Source: OM182 bacterium MED-G28 (GTDB lineage: Bacteria > Pseudomonadota > Gammaproteobacteria > Pseudomonadales > Pseudohongiellaceae). Taken from it: DNA of 64,000 bases. Under the pieces are notes generated by a model. The model saw only the letters and a program-made list of their open reading frames with translations, did no database searches and was not told the origin of the DNA. Of this stretch, positions 18,083-27,456 are shown in pieces. The stretch's first letter is position 1, and each line of letters begins with the position of its first letter. Position numbers and translations under genes: made by a program. The stretch lies in assembly GCA_002457215.1 (NCBI GenBank), contig NTJZ01000003.1, positions 232,313-296,312 on the forward strand, written 5' to 3'.

Positions 18083-18484
18083 TCATTTGTTCTCTGAGGT
18101 TTTTAATGCCTTGCGACAAGTGTTTTCTGTTTTTTTTAAGTCACTAATCATCATGTTGATTTCTTTTTTCTGCCGTTCTAGAAGCAAGCGCTTCCCATGG
18201 AGCTTATTTAGCAGGTTTTCCAGCTGATGAGTGTTAGCAGTTTCTGGTTTATACATATCAATAATGTCGCGGCTTTCTTCCAAAGAAAAACCAATGCGCT
18301 TACCCCTTAGGATTAAGACTAGCCGCACCCGATCGGCAGCATTGAAAATTCTGGAGCTGCCGTTGCGCTGAGGCGTTAGTAATCCTTTCTCTTCATAGAA
18401 GCGGATTGCACGAGGGGTTATGCCAAACTCCCGCGCCAACTCTGAGATACTGTATTCACTTCGCATAAGTGGTTTTTCTTTCAT
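18083..18484 (-). CDS. liuR: MerR-family regulator LiuR, likely frameshifted near its 3' end
   Basis: A 133-residue regulator. The N-terminal winged helix (YSISELAREFGITPRAIRFY, residues 9-28, then EEKGLLTPQR) is that of LiuR-type MerR proteins, and a coiled-coil dimerisation helix follows. It controls branched-chain amino acid or fatty acid degradation in Proteobacteria. After KAL the frame ends KTSENK. One extra A in the five-A run (18100-18104) would instead read on through [19 protein letters not shown] to a stop at 18045, giving about 146 residues and overlapping the liuA start. That ending looks like natural protein, so a small indel or assembly error is likely. Confidence 0.88.
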   Translation of the reverse strand: MKEKPLMRSEYSISELAREFGITPRAIRFYEEKGLLTPQRNGSSRIFNAADRVRLVLILRGKRIGFSLEESRDIIDMYKPETANTHQLENLLNKLHGKRLLLERQKKEINMMISDLKKTENTCRKALKTSENK

Positions 18485-18515
18485 TCTTGAGCCTCAGGTT
18501 TGAGGTTATCTTACG

Positions 18516-18531
18516 TTTACGTTAACGTAAA
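18516..18531. promoter_or_regulatory. Perfect 16-bp palindrome, probable LiuR operator
   Basis: TTTACGTTAACGTAAA is a perfect palindrome in the divergent region, 31 bases upstream of liuR and 138 bases upstream of the acyl-CoA synthetase gene. MerR-family LiuR sites described in gammaproteobacteria have this style (TTACGT...ACGTAA). It could control both directions. Confidence 0.75.
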
Positions 18532-18669
18532 TAATTAATTAATAACCCCGCCGAGCAAAACAGTCTAAGATGCACGGACAACAGTTTCCCTCGGGTCGCT
18601 TATCTTTTAAATTGGGCGTTTAAGGCAAGAAAAAACAAAATCATAAAACTCGACAACAAGGAAATACCG

Positions 18670-20364
18670 ATGTCCTTAACTGTTAGCTATGCTAGTGGAG
18701 TCTCTGATAAACCATTGCTTGGCGTACCGATCTCCCAGCTTTTCGATCAAATAGTTGACCAGTTTGCTAAAAGAGAGGCGGTTGTTTCTATTCATCAGAA
18801 TACCCGGCTTAACTATTCACAATTGGCAGAACGCGTTAATGAATTGGCAAAAGCTTTTATTGCCGCAGGTTTTAAAAAAGGCGATCGCGTAGGAGTTTGG
18901 TCGCCAAATAATATCGAATGGCTAGTGACTCAATACGCGACTGCAAAAGTGGGAGCCGTTTTAGTTACCATAAATCCCGCTTACCGCACTCATGAATTGG
19001 CTTATGTTTTAGAGCAGTCAGGCTGCAAAGGATTGGTACTCCAGAATCAATTTAAGACATCTAATTACGAAGCAATGGTCGGAGAGCTTTGTCCGAATCT
19101 GAATATGATAGGACCTGGCAAATTGAACTCGGCAAAATTCCCGAATCTGAAGACTATAGTTTCAATGACATCCTCAGCGGTTTCTGGCATTTATAGCTGG
19201 GATGAATTTTTAGATTTAGCAAAAGATTCGAGTGATGAACAGTTGCAAACACGCCAGTCCGGTCAGGAAATGGACGACGCAATAAACATTCAATACACAA
19301 GTGGTACAACCGGCTTTCCAAAAGGTGCGACCCTAAGTCATCATAATATTCTGAATAATGGTTACTTTGTTGCCGCAACCATGAACTTCACTGAAGTCGA
19401 TCGCTTGGTCATTCCGGTCCCGCTTTATCATTGTTTTGGCATGGTGATGGGTAATCTTGGTTGTTTAACCCATGGCGCCTGTGCAATTTATCCGAGTGAA
19501 GGATTTGAGCCAGAGGCTGCGTTGCAAGCAGTACAGGCCGAAAAGGCCACCGCACTTTACGGAGTACCGACTATGTTTATTGCGGAGCTAGCCCTACCTA
19601 ATTTTTCTGAATTCGAGTTATCTAGTCTGCGTACCGGCATCATGGCTGGCGCACCCTGTCCAATCGAAACAATGAAACAGGTCAATGATCTTATGCATAT
19701 GACAGAAGTCGAAATTGCCTATGGGATGACAGAAACCAGTCCGGTAAGTTTTCAAACCCATGTCGATTCCCCATTTGATAAACAGGTCAGCACTGTTGGT
19801 CGCGTGCATCCTCATGTAGAGGTAAAAATTATCAATCCGGAATCTGGCAGTATATGTGCGCTTGGCGAGATGGGAGAACTTTGTACTCGGGGCTACTCAG
19901 TTATGTTGGGCTATTGGAAAAATCCGGAAGCTACTGCAATGGCAATAGACAGTTATGGATGGATGCATACTGGCGATACCGCCATCATGGATAAAGATGG
20001 TTATGTCAATATCGTTGGAAGAATTAAAGATATGATTGTGCGCGGTGGCGAGAATGTTTATCCACGAGAAATCGAAGAATATCTCATGACCCATGTCAAT
20101 ATTGCAGCAGTGCAAGTTACCGGCGTGCCAGACCCCAAATATGGGGAGGAGATTATCGCCTGGGTTGAGCTAACTGATGGCTGTCAAATGAGTGAAGATG
20201 AAGTTAAAGAGTTTTGCAAAGGAAAAATTGCTCATTATAAAGTGCCACGTTATATTCGTTTTAGTGATGATTTCCCAATGACCGTCACCGGGAAAGTTCA
20301 GAAGTACAAGATGCGAGAGATAAGTACTAAAGAATTGAAGTTGAAAGAACAAGCAACCGCCTGA
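18670..20364 (+). CDS. AMP-forming acyl-CoA synthetase
   Basis: A 564-residue adenylate-forming ligase. The ATP-binding P-loop [11 protein letters not shown] is at residues 209-219, the AYGMTETSP motif follows, the hinge-region Asp is in [13 protein letters not shown], and the C-terminal catalytic Lys lies in MTVTGKVQK. It activates a carboxylic acid to its CoA thioester. Similarity in length and motifs is to medium/short-chain fatty acyl ligases often found in LiuR regulons. It is divergent from liuR across a perfect palindrome, so regulation by LiuR is likely. The MBL-like gene follows 16 bases after it. Confidence 0.92.
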   Translation: MSLTVSYASGVSDKPLLGVPISQLFDQIVDQFAKREAVVSIHQNTRLNYSQLAERVNELAKAFIAAGFKKGDRVGVWSPNNIEWLVTQYATAKVGAVLVTINPAYRTHELAYVLEQSGCKGLVLQNQFKTSNYEAMVGELCPNLNMIGPGKLNSAKFPNLKTIVSMTSSAVSGIYSWDEFLDLAKDSSDEQLQTRQSGQEMDDAINIQYTSGTTGFPKGATLSHHNILNNGYFVAATMNFTEVDRLVIPVPLYHCFGMVMGNLGCLTHGACAIYPSEGFEPEAALQAVQAEKATALYGVPTMFIAELALPNFSEFELSSLRTGIMAGAPCPIETMKQVNDLMHMTEVEIAYGMTETSPVSFQTHVDSPFDKQVSTVGRVHPHVEVKIINPESGSICALGEMGELCTRGYSVMLGYWKNPEATAMAIDSYGWMHTGDTAIMDKDGYVNIVGRIKDMIVRGGENVYPREIEEYLMTHVNIAAVQVTGVPDPKYGEEIIAWVELTDGCQMSEDEVKEFCKGKIAHYKVPRYIRFSDDFPMTVTGKVQKYKMREISTKELKLKEQATA

Positions 20365-20380
20365 TAAGAAATTCAAGAAT

Positions 20381-21094
20381 ATGATTTATCCCCATGGTGA
20401 TATAGAGGAAATTGGAACCGACGCCTTTATGGTGAGGGGAAGTATCAAGATGAATCGCTTAATGCGAATTACTCGGAACATGGCAATTATCAGGGAAGGA
20501 ACTGAACTTTCTCTAATTAACCCCATTAAACTTAATGTCAAAACTGAAGCAAAGCTCACTTCTATGGGCGAAGTAAAAAATATCATTAGATTGGGAGCAT
20601 TTCATGGAGTAGATGATCTCTACTACATGGAGAAATTTGAAGCACAGTTTTGGAGTCAGCCTGGCGGAAAAATTTATAGAGAACCCCCTATCGATATAGA
20701 AATTGGAATTGGCGGGTTAACACCTCTTCAAGACTCTGAATTTTTTGAGTTTCGCGGTACAGAAGAACCTGAATGTGCTCTATTGCTAAAGCGTGATAGG
20801 GGAATCTTATTTACCTGTGATGCAATCCAGCACTATGGTGACTACAGTTATAACAATTGGTTAGCGAAGATCTTAATGCCTCGAATTGGGTTTCCTAAAT
20901 CCACAATAATTGGACCCTATTGGTTGAAATTGATGACGCCAGAGGGTAGCAGTTTGGAAAGTGAATTTAAGCGCCTGCTGGAATTGGATTTTGATAAATT
21001 GCTTTCAGGCCATGGGACTTTTATTACCCATGGTGCCCGTGGAGCGGTGAAAAAGGCATTAGAAAATGCTTTTCCTGTTATAGAACCGCAATAA
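20381..21094 (+). CDS. Metallo-beta-lactamase-fold-like protein with a degenerate metal motif
   Basis: A 237-residue protein with the order of strands of the metallo-beta-lactamase fold: GTELSLINPI, then a segment LGAFHGVDDLYY where the metal motif HxHxDH should be, then GILFTCDAIQ and a late LLSGHGTF. The last His and an Asp remain, but the first His pair is reduced to one His followed by VDD, as in DUF4336-type relatives. Metal binding is therefore doubtful or altered. It begins 16 bases after the acyl-CoA synthetase and is probably cotranscribed, which might point to a thioesterase-like or accessory role; that is inference only. Confidence 0.65.
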   Translation: MIYPHGDIEEIGTDAFMVRGSIKMNRLMRITRNMAIIREGTELSLINPIKLNVKTEAKLTSMGEVKNIIRLGAFHGVDDLYYMEKFEAQFWSQPGGKIYREPPIDIEIGIGGLTPLQDSEFFEFRGTEEPECALLLKRDRGILFTCDAIQHYGDYSYNNWLAKILMPRIGFPKSTIIGPYWLKLMTPEGSSLESEFKRLLELDFDKLLSGHGTFITHGARGAVKKALENAFPVIEPQ

Positions 21095-21413
21095 AGTGCC
21101 TAATAAACTCGCTCAAAGTCTAAGACCAGCATGCTGTGGCCCTCAGCAATAATGGCGCCTCCAGATTACATGCTTTGACCAAGCTTCCCAAATGCCTGAA
21201 ATCCGACCGAGCAGATCAGATAATCTTGAAATATTTGCACCCATAGGTCGCCGGATCTATGGAAATAACCCCTTCCCGACTCATTTTATTGAATTCAGTG
21301 TTAAGCAAGCGCTATGATGCAGGCAGATTGAACACGCGTTGCTTCGAATATCAGCAATTAAGCGAGCAACACCTAAATAAAAGATAGCCCTTGTCAGGCT
21401 GCGGGAGGACCTC
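21095..21413 (+). other. Intergenic region, no gene recognised
   Basis: About 320 bases. On the minus strand there are short open stretches interrupted by stops that look faintly protein-like, but I cannot match them to a family. TGCGGGAGGA at the end is the ribosome-binding site of the next gene. Confidence 0.4.
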
Positions 21414-22559
21414 ATGAAAACTACCCGACGTGGATTTGGAACCATAGCGCTAGGAGCTGCTGTTGGAGCCGTTTCTGGAACAACTGTTTTTAGTCAAAAA
21501 GTCAATGCGCAAACCCGTGCTCAGCATGCTGCGGGAGAATATGACAATGGCATAATTCAGCTCAATCAAAACGAAAGCGCTCGCGGGCCCGGGCCCAATA
21601 CCATGGAGGCAATTCGTACTCATACTACCAGGCGAGTAGGTCGAGGTTATTCTCCTGATCATGTGAATGAGTTAAGAGAAGGAATTGCAAATTACTATGG
21701 CCTCAGTACTGCTAATGTGGAGCTTGCAACGGGATCAACACCTTTACTGCAGGGATCAGTAAGAGCATTTTGCGATGCTGAGAAAGCGTTCGTTACCCCG
21801 ATGCCAACTTATTCTACTAGTTTAAGTACCGCGCGCGAGATAGATGCGCGGGCAATTGAGCTGTCATTGGATAGCGGGCTCGGAGTAGATCTTGATACTC
21901 TAGCTGCGAATGCTTCAGGTGCTGGCTTACTTTACTTATGTAACCCAAATAACCCCACGGGAACGGTTCACGGACCACAAGTAGTCGAGCGTTTCGTCCG
22001 CCGGGTCATGCGTGAAAACCCAGATACCTATGTTCACATTGACGAGGCATACATCAACTATTGCCGACCTGGGGCGATCGAAACTGCAGTTCCTCTGGCG
22101 ATGGAATTTGAAAAAGTATTTATAACTCGTTCATTTTCGAAAGCGCATGGCATGGCTGGTTTAAGAGTCGGGTACGCACTTGGGCAAGAACAAACTCTTG
22201 AAAAAATCCGTAATGCTTGGGGTATGGGTGATGTGAATATGCTTGCAGCAGTTGCTGCGCTTACGGCCCTTGAAGACAAAGAACATATCGCTTGGGAAGC
22301 CCAAGAAAATGCTGAAATTCGCGATGAGGTCATTGGCTTCTTCCGCAGCAGAGGCTATGAAGTTCCTGATTCTAATACTAACCACATCTTTGTGAACTTG
22401 GGTATGCCAGCGGCGAAGTTTAGAGAGGGCTGTCTTGAACATAAAGTATTAGTTGGGCGCGACTTTCCGCCGCTTGAACAAACCCATTGCCGAATTTCAT
22501 TAGGAAGCCGAGAAGAAATGAAAATAGCGTTGGAAGTGTTCAGCAAAGCGCTGGCTTAA
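21414..22559 (+). CDS. Tat-exported PLP aminotransferase, histidinol-phosphate aminotransferase-like
   Basis: A 381-residue fold type I PLP enzyme. A Tat leader (TRRGFG at residues 4-9, hydrophobic to about 33, then NAQ) precedes an aminotransferase class I/II domain with CNPNNPTG (176-183), the cofactor Asp in HIDEAY (D210) and the Schiff-base Lys K243 in SFSKAHGMAGLRVGY. The domain resembles HisC and aromatic aminotransferases. Cofactor insertion before export fits the Tat route. A periplasmic aminotransferase is unusual, since 2-oxo acids and PLP are mainly cytoplasmic. A strong terminator follows. A second Tat PLP enzyme lies 3.4 kb downstream. Confidence 0.87.
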   Translation: MKTTRRGFGTIALGAAVGAVSGTTVFSQKVNAQTRAQHAAGEYDNGIIQLNQNESARGPGPNTMEAIRTHTTRRVGRGYSPDHVNELREGIANYYGLSTANVELATGSTPLLQGSVRAFCDAEKAFVTPMPTYSTSLSTAREIDARAIELSLDSGLGVDLDTLAANASGAGLLYLCNPNNPTGTVHGPQVVERFVRRVMRENPDTYVHIDEAYINYCRPGAIETAVPLAMEFEKVFITRSFSKAHGMAGLRVGYALGQEQTLEKIRNAWGMGDVNMLAAVAALTALEDKEHIAWEAQENAEIRDEVIGFFRSRGYEVPDSNTNHIFVNLGMPAAKFREGCLEHKVLVGRDFPPLEQTHCRISLGSREEMKIALEVFSKALA

Positions 22560-22575
22560 TCTAAGCATAAAATCG

Positions 22576-22611
22576 AAAGGGACTGAGTCAACTCTCAGTC
22601 CCTTTTTTTTT
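22576..22611 (+). terminator. Intrinsic terminator after the HisC-like gene
   Basis: A 12-base perfect stem, AAAGGGACTGAG (22576-22587) with CTCAGTCCCTTT (22594-22605), a six-base loop, and a continuous T run to 22611. It lies 16 bases after the stop codon. Confidence 0.93.
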
Positions 22612-22647
22612 AATTTCTCAGAACTTTTAGAAACAGGAGCTAATGCC

Positions 22648-24057
22648 ATGGCAAAACCATTTCCTTCACACCCGAATCTATCGGGCGGTTATGCCCCAAT
22701 TCAAATGGAATGTGCGGCACCTGATTTAGTAATAGAAGGTGAAATCCCAATGGAACTATCGGGTTCACTTTATCGAATTGGACCTAATCCGCAGTTTGCT
22801 CCCCGAGGTGATTACCATTGGTTTGGGGGTGATGGCATGATCCATGGATTTAATCTGGAAAATGGTCGTGTATCCTATCTCAATAAATGGGTTAGGACTA
22901 AAAAATGGCAGCTTGAGAGGGAAGCGGGCGAATCGTTATTTGCGATATTCAATCCCACCCAAAACGATCCGAGAGTTCAAGGAATAGAAACCGACGGAAT
23001 TGCCAATACCAATATTGTCTGGCACGGCGAAAAATTACTAGCGCTGGTTGAATCCAGCGCGCCCTTTGAAATAGATCCAGTGACATTAGAATCTATCGGC
23101 AGTTGGAACTTCGATGGAAAGCTAGTTGGTCCAATGACAGCACATCCCAAGATTGACCCTGAAACAGGGGAGATGCTTTTCTTTGCTTATAATGCGGGAG
23201 GTACCATATCTCCCAAAATGGCATTTCATGTTGCAGATAAGAATGGAAACTTAGTAAAGAGTGAGAAGTTTGAAGCACCTTACGCCGCAATGGTTCATGA
23301 TTTTATCACGACGCGAGATCATGTGATCTTTCCAATAATGCCATTGACCGGTTCTATGGAAAGAGCAATGCAAGGTAAACCTGTTTATGCATGGGAGCCA
23401 GAAAAGCGCAGTTTTATCGGCGTCATGCCACGCAGAGGATCTGTTGCTGATATTCAATGGTTTGAAGGTGATCCGGCCTATGTTTTTCATCCCATGAATG
23501 CACATAGCAACGGCAATGTTGTTACTTGTGATGTATGCCAGTACGAGGAAGCCCCTTTGTTTCCTCATGCGGACGGGAGCCCCCCTGATAGAGAGAAGAG
23601 CAAGGCGAGACTGACTCGCTGGACTTTAGATTTAGACGCGGGCACGTCTGACTACAAGTGTGAGCAAATTGAAGATAGTCAAAGCGAATTCCCTCGACTA
23701 GATGAACGCTATATGGGGTTGGAGAATCGCTATGGATACTTCGCCTGTGTGGTAGGCGGAGGTGCGGACGGTGACCGGTATAACGGAATTAGTCGCATTG
23801 ATATGAAATCAGGTTCTGTAAAACAATTTGCTATGTCGCCAAACTTAGCAACATCAGAGCCAGTTTTTGTTCCCCGCTCAGAAGACTCGCCAGAAGGTGA
23901 AGGATTTTTGTTGGCAACTGCTTATGATTCCAAGATAGACAAAAGCCACCTAATGATACTAGACGCTGAAAATATTGAGCAAGGGCCGCTGGCGAAAGCG
24001 ATGATGGACCATCGTGTTCCGTTTGGTTTTCATGGAAACTGGAAACCTTCCGTTTAG
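22648..24057 (+). CDS. Carotenoid oxygenase family (RPE65/lignostilbene dioxygenase-like)
   Basis: A 469-residue non-heme iron enzyme with a seven-bladed propeller. The four Fe-binding His align with H166 (TAHPK), H217 (MVHDF), H281 (VFHPMNAH) and H462 (FHGNW). The N-terminal PMELSGSLYRIGPNPQF is diagnostic. It cleaves a carbon-carbon double bond with O2; substrates in the family are carotenoids, apocarotenoids, or stilbenes such as lignostilbene. There is no signal peptide. The start is set by an AGGAGC site. It follows a terminator and is therefore its own transcription unit or the first gene of one. Confidence 0.93.
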   Translation: MAKPFPSHPNLSGGYAPIQMECAAPDLVIEGEIPMELSGSLYRIGPNPQFAPRGDYHWFGGDGMIHGFNLENGRVSYLNKWVRTKKWQLEREAGESLFAIFNPTQNDPRVQGIETDGIANTNIVWHGEKLLALVESSAPFEIDPVTLESIGSWNFDGKLVGPMTAHPKIDPETGEMLFFAYNAGGTISPKMAFHVADKNGNLVKSEKFEAPYAAMVHDFITTRDHVIFPIMPLTGSMERAMQGKPVYAWEPEKRSFIGVMPRRGSVADIQWFEGDPAYVFHPMNAHSNGNVVTCDVCQYEEAPLFPHADGSPPDREKSKARLTRWTLDLDAGTSDYKCEQIEDSQSEFPRLDERYMGLENRYGYFACVVGGGADGDRYNGISRIDMKSGSVKQFAMSPNLATSEPVFVPRSEDSPEGEGFLLATAYDSKIDKSHLMILDAENIEQGPLAKAMMDHRVPFGFHGNWKPSV

Positions 24058-24235
24058 GGTTCTTAATATTTTCGCTATATTTTCTGCTGTTTTAAAACTA
24101 TAGAAATGGCGTGAATTTATCGTCTGCAAATGCGCAGCGAACACCCTTGTTCTTGATAATCTACTCAAATTAACTAGACTCAAACCCACAATTGGTAGGA
24201 CTATTGTTAGGACATAGATCTCGGAGTTTTTTGCA

Positions 24236-25714
24236 ATGGACTATCTATCAAGAATTCAACGAATAATCAGCACGGGTCTAATGCTAGCCATTACCTCGAC
24301 GGGCTTAGCCCAGGACAGCAAGGAAACAGTCTTACAGTACATAGATAACAATGCCTCGCTTTACGGTGAAGTTGCACAACAAATCTGGGATTGGGCAGAG
24401 GTCGGCTATTTAGAAACGAAAAGCTCAAACCTATTACAACAACAATTGGTTACCGCAGGATTTGAAGTTTCTAATGGAGTCGCAGGTATTCCGACAGCTT
24501 TTGTTGCTACTTGGCGAAGTGGTAATGGCGGACCAACGGTAGGTATTTTGGCAGAGTACGATGCATTGCCTGGTATTACCCAAAATCGCAATCCCTTGAG
24601 AGATGTCATTGATCATAAAGCTGCTGGCCATGCTTGCGGGCATCATCTGTTTGGGACTGGCTCAGTGGCAGCGGCTATAGCGACGAAAATGTGGATGCAA
24701 CAAAGTGGGCAAGTTGGAGAACTCCGACTCTATGGCACGCCGGCTGAAGAAGGTGGTGCTGGAAAAGTCTACATGGTTCGCGACGGCTTATTCGATGATG
24801 TGGATGCAGTCTTGCATTGGCACCCTAGTGACGCTAATTCTGCTGACGCTCGCAGCTCGCTCGCTAATAAATCAGCGAAATTCCGTTTTACCGGGCTCTC
24901 CGCCCATGCCGCAGGTGCGCCCCATCGTGGCCGCTCTGCTCTCGATGGAGTGGAGGCAATGAATCACATGGTGAATTTAATGCGCGAGCATGTACCAATG
25001 GAAACGCGTATTCATTATGTGATCACTTCTGGTGGCTCAGCGCCAAACGTAGTTCCAGATTTCGCTGAGGTCTATTACTACGTAAGGCATCCAGATCCTG
25101 CGCAGGTAAATGAAATTTTTAATAGAGTAGTTCAAACTGCAAATGGAGCAGCGTTAGGTACTGACACCGATGTGGATTTTGAAGTTATTCACGGCATCTA
25201 CAACGTCCTCCCCAACGTGTCTTTACAAGAAGCCATACATTCAAACCTTTCACGCGTTGGCGGTGTTGAGTACACAGCCGAAGAACGACAATTTGCCACT
25301 ACCCTGCGCAATGCACTGCCGCCCAATGCTCCATCAGTAGAAACTGCAGCTAACATTCGCCCTATGGTAGTGAGCGAAAGAGGAGGGGGCGGCTCTACAG
25401 ATGTCGCTGACGTGAGCTGGGCAGTTGCCACTGGAGGTATGCGAGCGGCGACCTGGGTTCCAGGAACTTCATCGCACTCTTGGCAAGCTGTAGCAGCTGG
25501 GGGTACATCGATTGGTAATAAGGGTATGGTGGTTGCCGCTAAAACTTTGGCATTAACTGCTGTCGATCTCTTTACCAACGAAAATTTAATGGAAAGAGCC
25601 AAATTCGAGCACCAAAATCGATTACCTGAAAACTGGGTCTACCAACCATTGCTGGGCGACCGTTCTCCACCACTTGACTACCGTCTTCCTGCCGGCCCTA
25701 GCCCTCTGGAATAG
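24236..25714 (+). CDS. Exported M20 family amidohydrolase (AbgB/IAA-amino acid hydrolase-like)
   Basis: A 492-residue enzyme with a signal peptide (cleavage after LAQ, about residue 26). M20D-type metal ligands are visible: GHACGHH (residues 131-137), the catalytic Glu pair TPAEEGG (E171-E172), an HWHPSD His, and a late SSHSWQ His. The lid domain shows the FTGLSAHAAGAPHRGRSALD segment (in full 20 residues, 233-252 or so). The closest known types are p-aminobenzoyl-glutamate hydrolase subunit B and amino-acid-conjugate hydrolases. It would split an N-acyl amino acid in the periplasm. Confidence 0.9.
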   Translation: MDYLSRIQRIISTGLMLAITSTGLAQDSKETVLQYIDNNASLYGEVAQQIWDWAEVGYLETKSSNLLQQQLVTAGFEVSNGVAGIPTAFVATWRSGNGGPTVGILAEYDALPGITQNRNPLRDVIDHKAAGHACGHHLFGTGSVAAAIATKMWMQQSGQVGELRLYGTPAEEGGAGKVYMVRDGLFDDVDAVLHWHPSDANSADARSSLANKSAKFRFTGLSAHAAGAPHRGRSALDGVEAMNHMVNLMREHVPMETRIHYVITSGGSAPNVVPDFAEVYYYVRHPDPAQVNEIFNRVVQTANGAALGTDTDVDFEVIHGIYNVLPNVSLQEAIHSNLSRVGGVEYTAEERQFATTLRNALPPNAPSVETAANIRPMVVSERGGGGSTDVADVSWAVATGGMRAATWVPGTSSHSWQAVAAGGTSIGNKGMVVAAKTLALTAVDLFTNENLMERAKFEHQNRLPENWVYQPLLGDRSPPLDYRLPAGPSPLE

Positions 25715-25918
25715 CTCGCGATAAGCCTTCAGGAGCTTAGCTGAAAGGTGGCTGTATCGATGACAATTTGTATAGATTTCTTTTGCGCATTGCCTCTAAT
25801 AGGCATATTCTCCTAGCAAGTAAGAGAAAATTCTGTGTAAGCCACAGAAGCTATTAAATAATAGGCCTTAAAGGTCAGCGAGAAGAACACAGAAGAGAAT
25901 TGAGAAGAGGGGGAAAAA

Positions 25919-27283
25919 ATGTCGAAATCTCAGAAACTTGCAAACGGACTCAATCGTCGTAGCTTTATGAAAGGTGCTGGAATGACAGCCTTAGCAGGCG
26001 CCGCCGGCACTGTAGCGACTGTCGCTTCTGCACAAGAGTCGGCGTCGAGTGCTATCCCGAGGCTTTCCAACGGCAAGTATGATTTTGACACTCCATACAA
26101 TCGAGTGGGCTTTAATTGTGCGCGATGGGACTCTCCGCCGAAGCGGTATCCCGAAGGAACATTCAAATATGGTATGGGCGTTGCGTCCATGGATTTTGAA
26201 TGCGCTCCTTGTATTACTGAAGCTTTGCATGAGCGAGTTAGCCATCACAGTTGGGGCTATATGAGCTCTACTGATGGCCTTCGAGATGGAATTCTGCGTT
26301 GGAACGGGGAGCGTCACGGAGTTGATTTAAGCTCGGACATGGTCACTATTTCTGATGGAGTCTATCCAGGCATGATTGCAGCGATGCGTTCTTTCGTGCC
26401 TAGAGGCAGCAAGGTTTTGTTATCGACTCCTGCATATTCAGGGTTTTATTCTATGGCTCGTGCAGCCAATATCGAAATAGTCGACAGCCCAATGCTTTAT
26501 AAGAATGATCGTTACGAAATTAACTGGGAAGATCTTGAAGCTAAGATGACTTCAGATATCCGAGCAATGATTGTTTGTAATCCGCAAAACCCAACAGGGA
26601 ATGTGTGGACCGAAGACGAGTTATTGCGTGTTGGACGACTCTGTTTAGACCACGAAATAGTTGTTCTATCAGATGAAATTCATTCTGATGTAATTCGTGC
26701 TGGACACAAGTACATTCCATTTGCCAGCCTGCCTGATGAGGCTGTAGTAAATAATAGCATTTCATTTAATGCTATTAGTAAGACATTTAATTTGGCAGGC
26801 ATGAAGAATGCTTATTACTATTCTAAAAGTACTAGAATGTTGGAAAGAGTAAATAAATACCACCGTGCTGAATTAAGTACGTTAGGTGTTGTTGCTAACG
26901 AGGCAGCCTACAACGAAGGCGGTGAGTGGTTTGAACAAGCTAATGTGTACATGGATGAAAATCATAGCTTTATTGAAAATTATGTGAAGCAGCATATGCC
27001 GACGGTTGGTTACATTCGCAATGAAGGTACTTACATGACTTTCCTTGATTTTACTAAGACTATGGCGGCAGTTGGCGCTGAAGAACAATACAAGTCTCAT
27101 GACAAAGCAAGCCCCGAACACTACTTTCAAGATTGGCTAGTTCATAATTCAGGTGTGTATTTAAACCCGGGTGCTGATTATGGAACAGGTGGTGCTGGTC
27201 ACATGCGTATGAATATTGCTTCTTCTCGTTTGGTTATAGCTGATGTTTTAGAAGCTATGGCTGATGCCGTCAACAAGGTTTAA
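25919..27283 (+). CDS. Tat-exported PLP enzyme, MalY/PatB-like aminotransferase family
   Basis: A 454-residue fold type I PLP enzyme. The Tat leader has NRRSFMKGAG (residues 12-21) and a cleavage region near ASAQ (about 39). The catalytic domain shows CNPQNPTGNVW (220-230), the cofactor Asp D252 in LSDEIHSDVI, and the Schiff-base Lys K288 in SFNAISKTFNLAGM. The DEIHSD motif is typical of MalY/PatB cystathionine beta-lyases rather than HisC. It probably acts as a C-S lyase or aminotransferase in the periplasm. A very strong terminator follows at 27392. GGGGGAAAAA precedes the ATG. Confidence 0.88.
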   Translation: MSKSQKLANGLNRRSFMKGAGMTALAGAAGTVATVASAQESASSAIPRLSNGKYDFDTPYNRVGFNCARWDSPPKRYPEGTFKYGMGVASMDFECAPCITEALHERVSHHSWGYMSSTDGLRDGILRWNGERHGVDLSSDMVTISDGVYPGMIAAMRSFVPRGSKVLLSTPAYSGFYSMARAANIEIVDSPMLYKNDRYEINWEDLEAKMTSDIRAMIVCNPQNPTGNVWTEDELLRVGRLCLDHEIVVLSDEIHSDVIRAGHKYIPFASLPDEAVVNNSISFNAISKTFNLAGMKNAYYYSKSTRMLERVNKYHRAELSTLGVVANEAAYNEGGEWFEQANVYMDENHSFIENYVKQHMPTVGYIRNEGTYMTFLDFTKTMAAVGAEEQYKSHDKASPEHYFQDWLVHNSGVYLNPGADYGTGGAGHMRMNIASSRLVIADVLEAMADAVNKV

Positions 27284-27391
27284 GTTGTCAATCAGAATAA
27301 TTGATGAATACAGATTGGTGGTAATTGAGAGAGAAAAATAGGTTAGACAGGAAACGTAGAAGAAAGGCATTGTAAAAGAACGAGATCTACG

Positions 27392-27430
27392 AAAAAAGGC
27401 AGTGTTATTAGTAAATAACACTGCCTTTTT
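27392..27430 (+). terminator. Strong intrinsic terminator, symmetrical
   Basis: A 12-base GC-containing stem, GGCAGTGTTATT (27398-27409) with AATAACACTGCC (27414-27425), and a four-base loop. It is flanked by six A before and five T after, so it could work in both directions. It lies 109 bases after the PLP gene and 27 bases before the amidase start. Confidence 0.93.
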
Positions 27431-27456
27431 ATTTTTCACTTCCTAAGAATGAAATT

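Noticed and set aside
18083..18110. Programmed -1 frameshift in liuR
   Set aside because: The A run does not form a slippery heptamer in the reading frame; a simple indel or error is more likely.
21095..21413. Minus-strand peptide fragments that looked like a decayed gene
   Set aside because: Stops in every frame and no motif I could assign; not enough to call a pseudogene.
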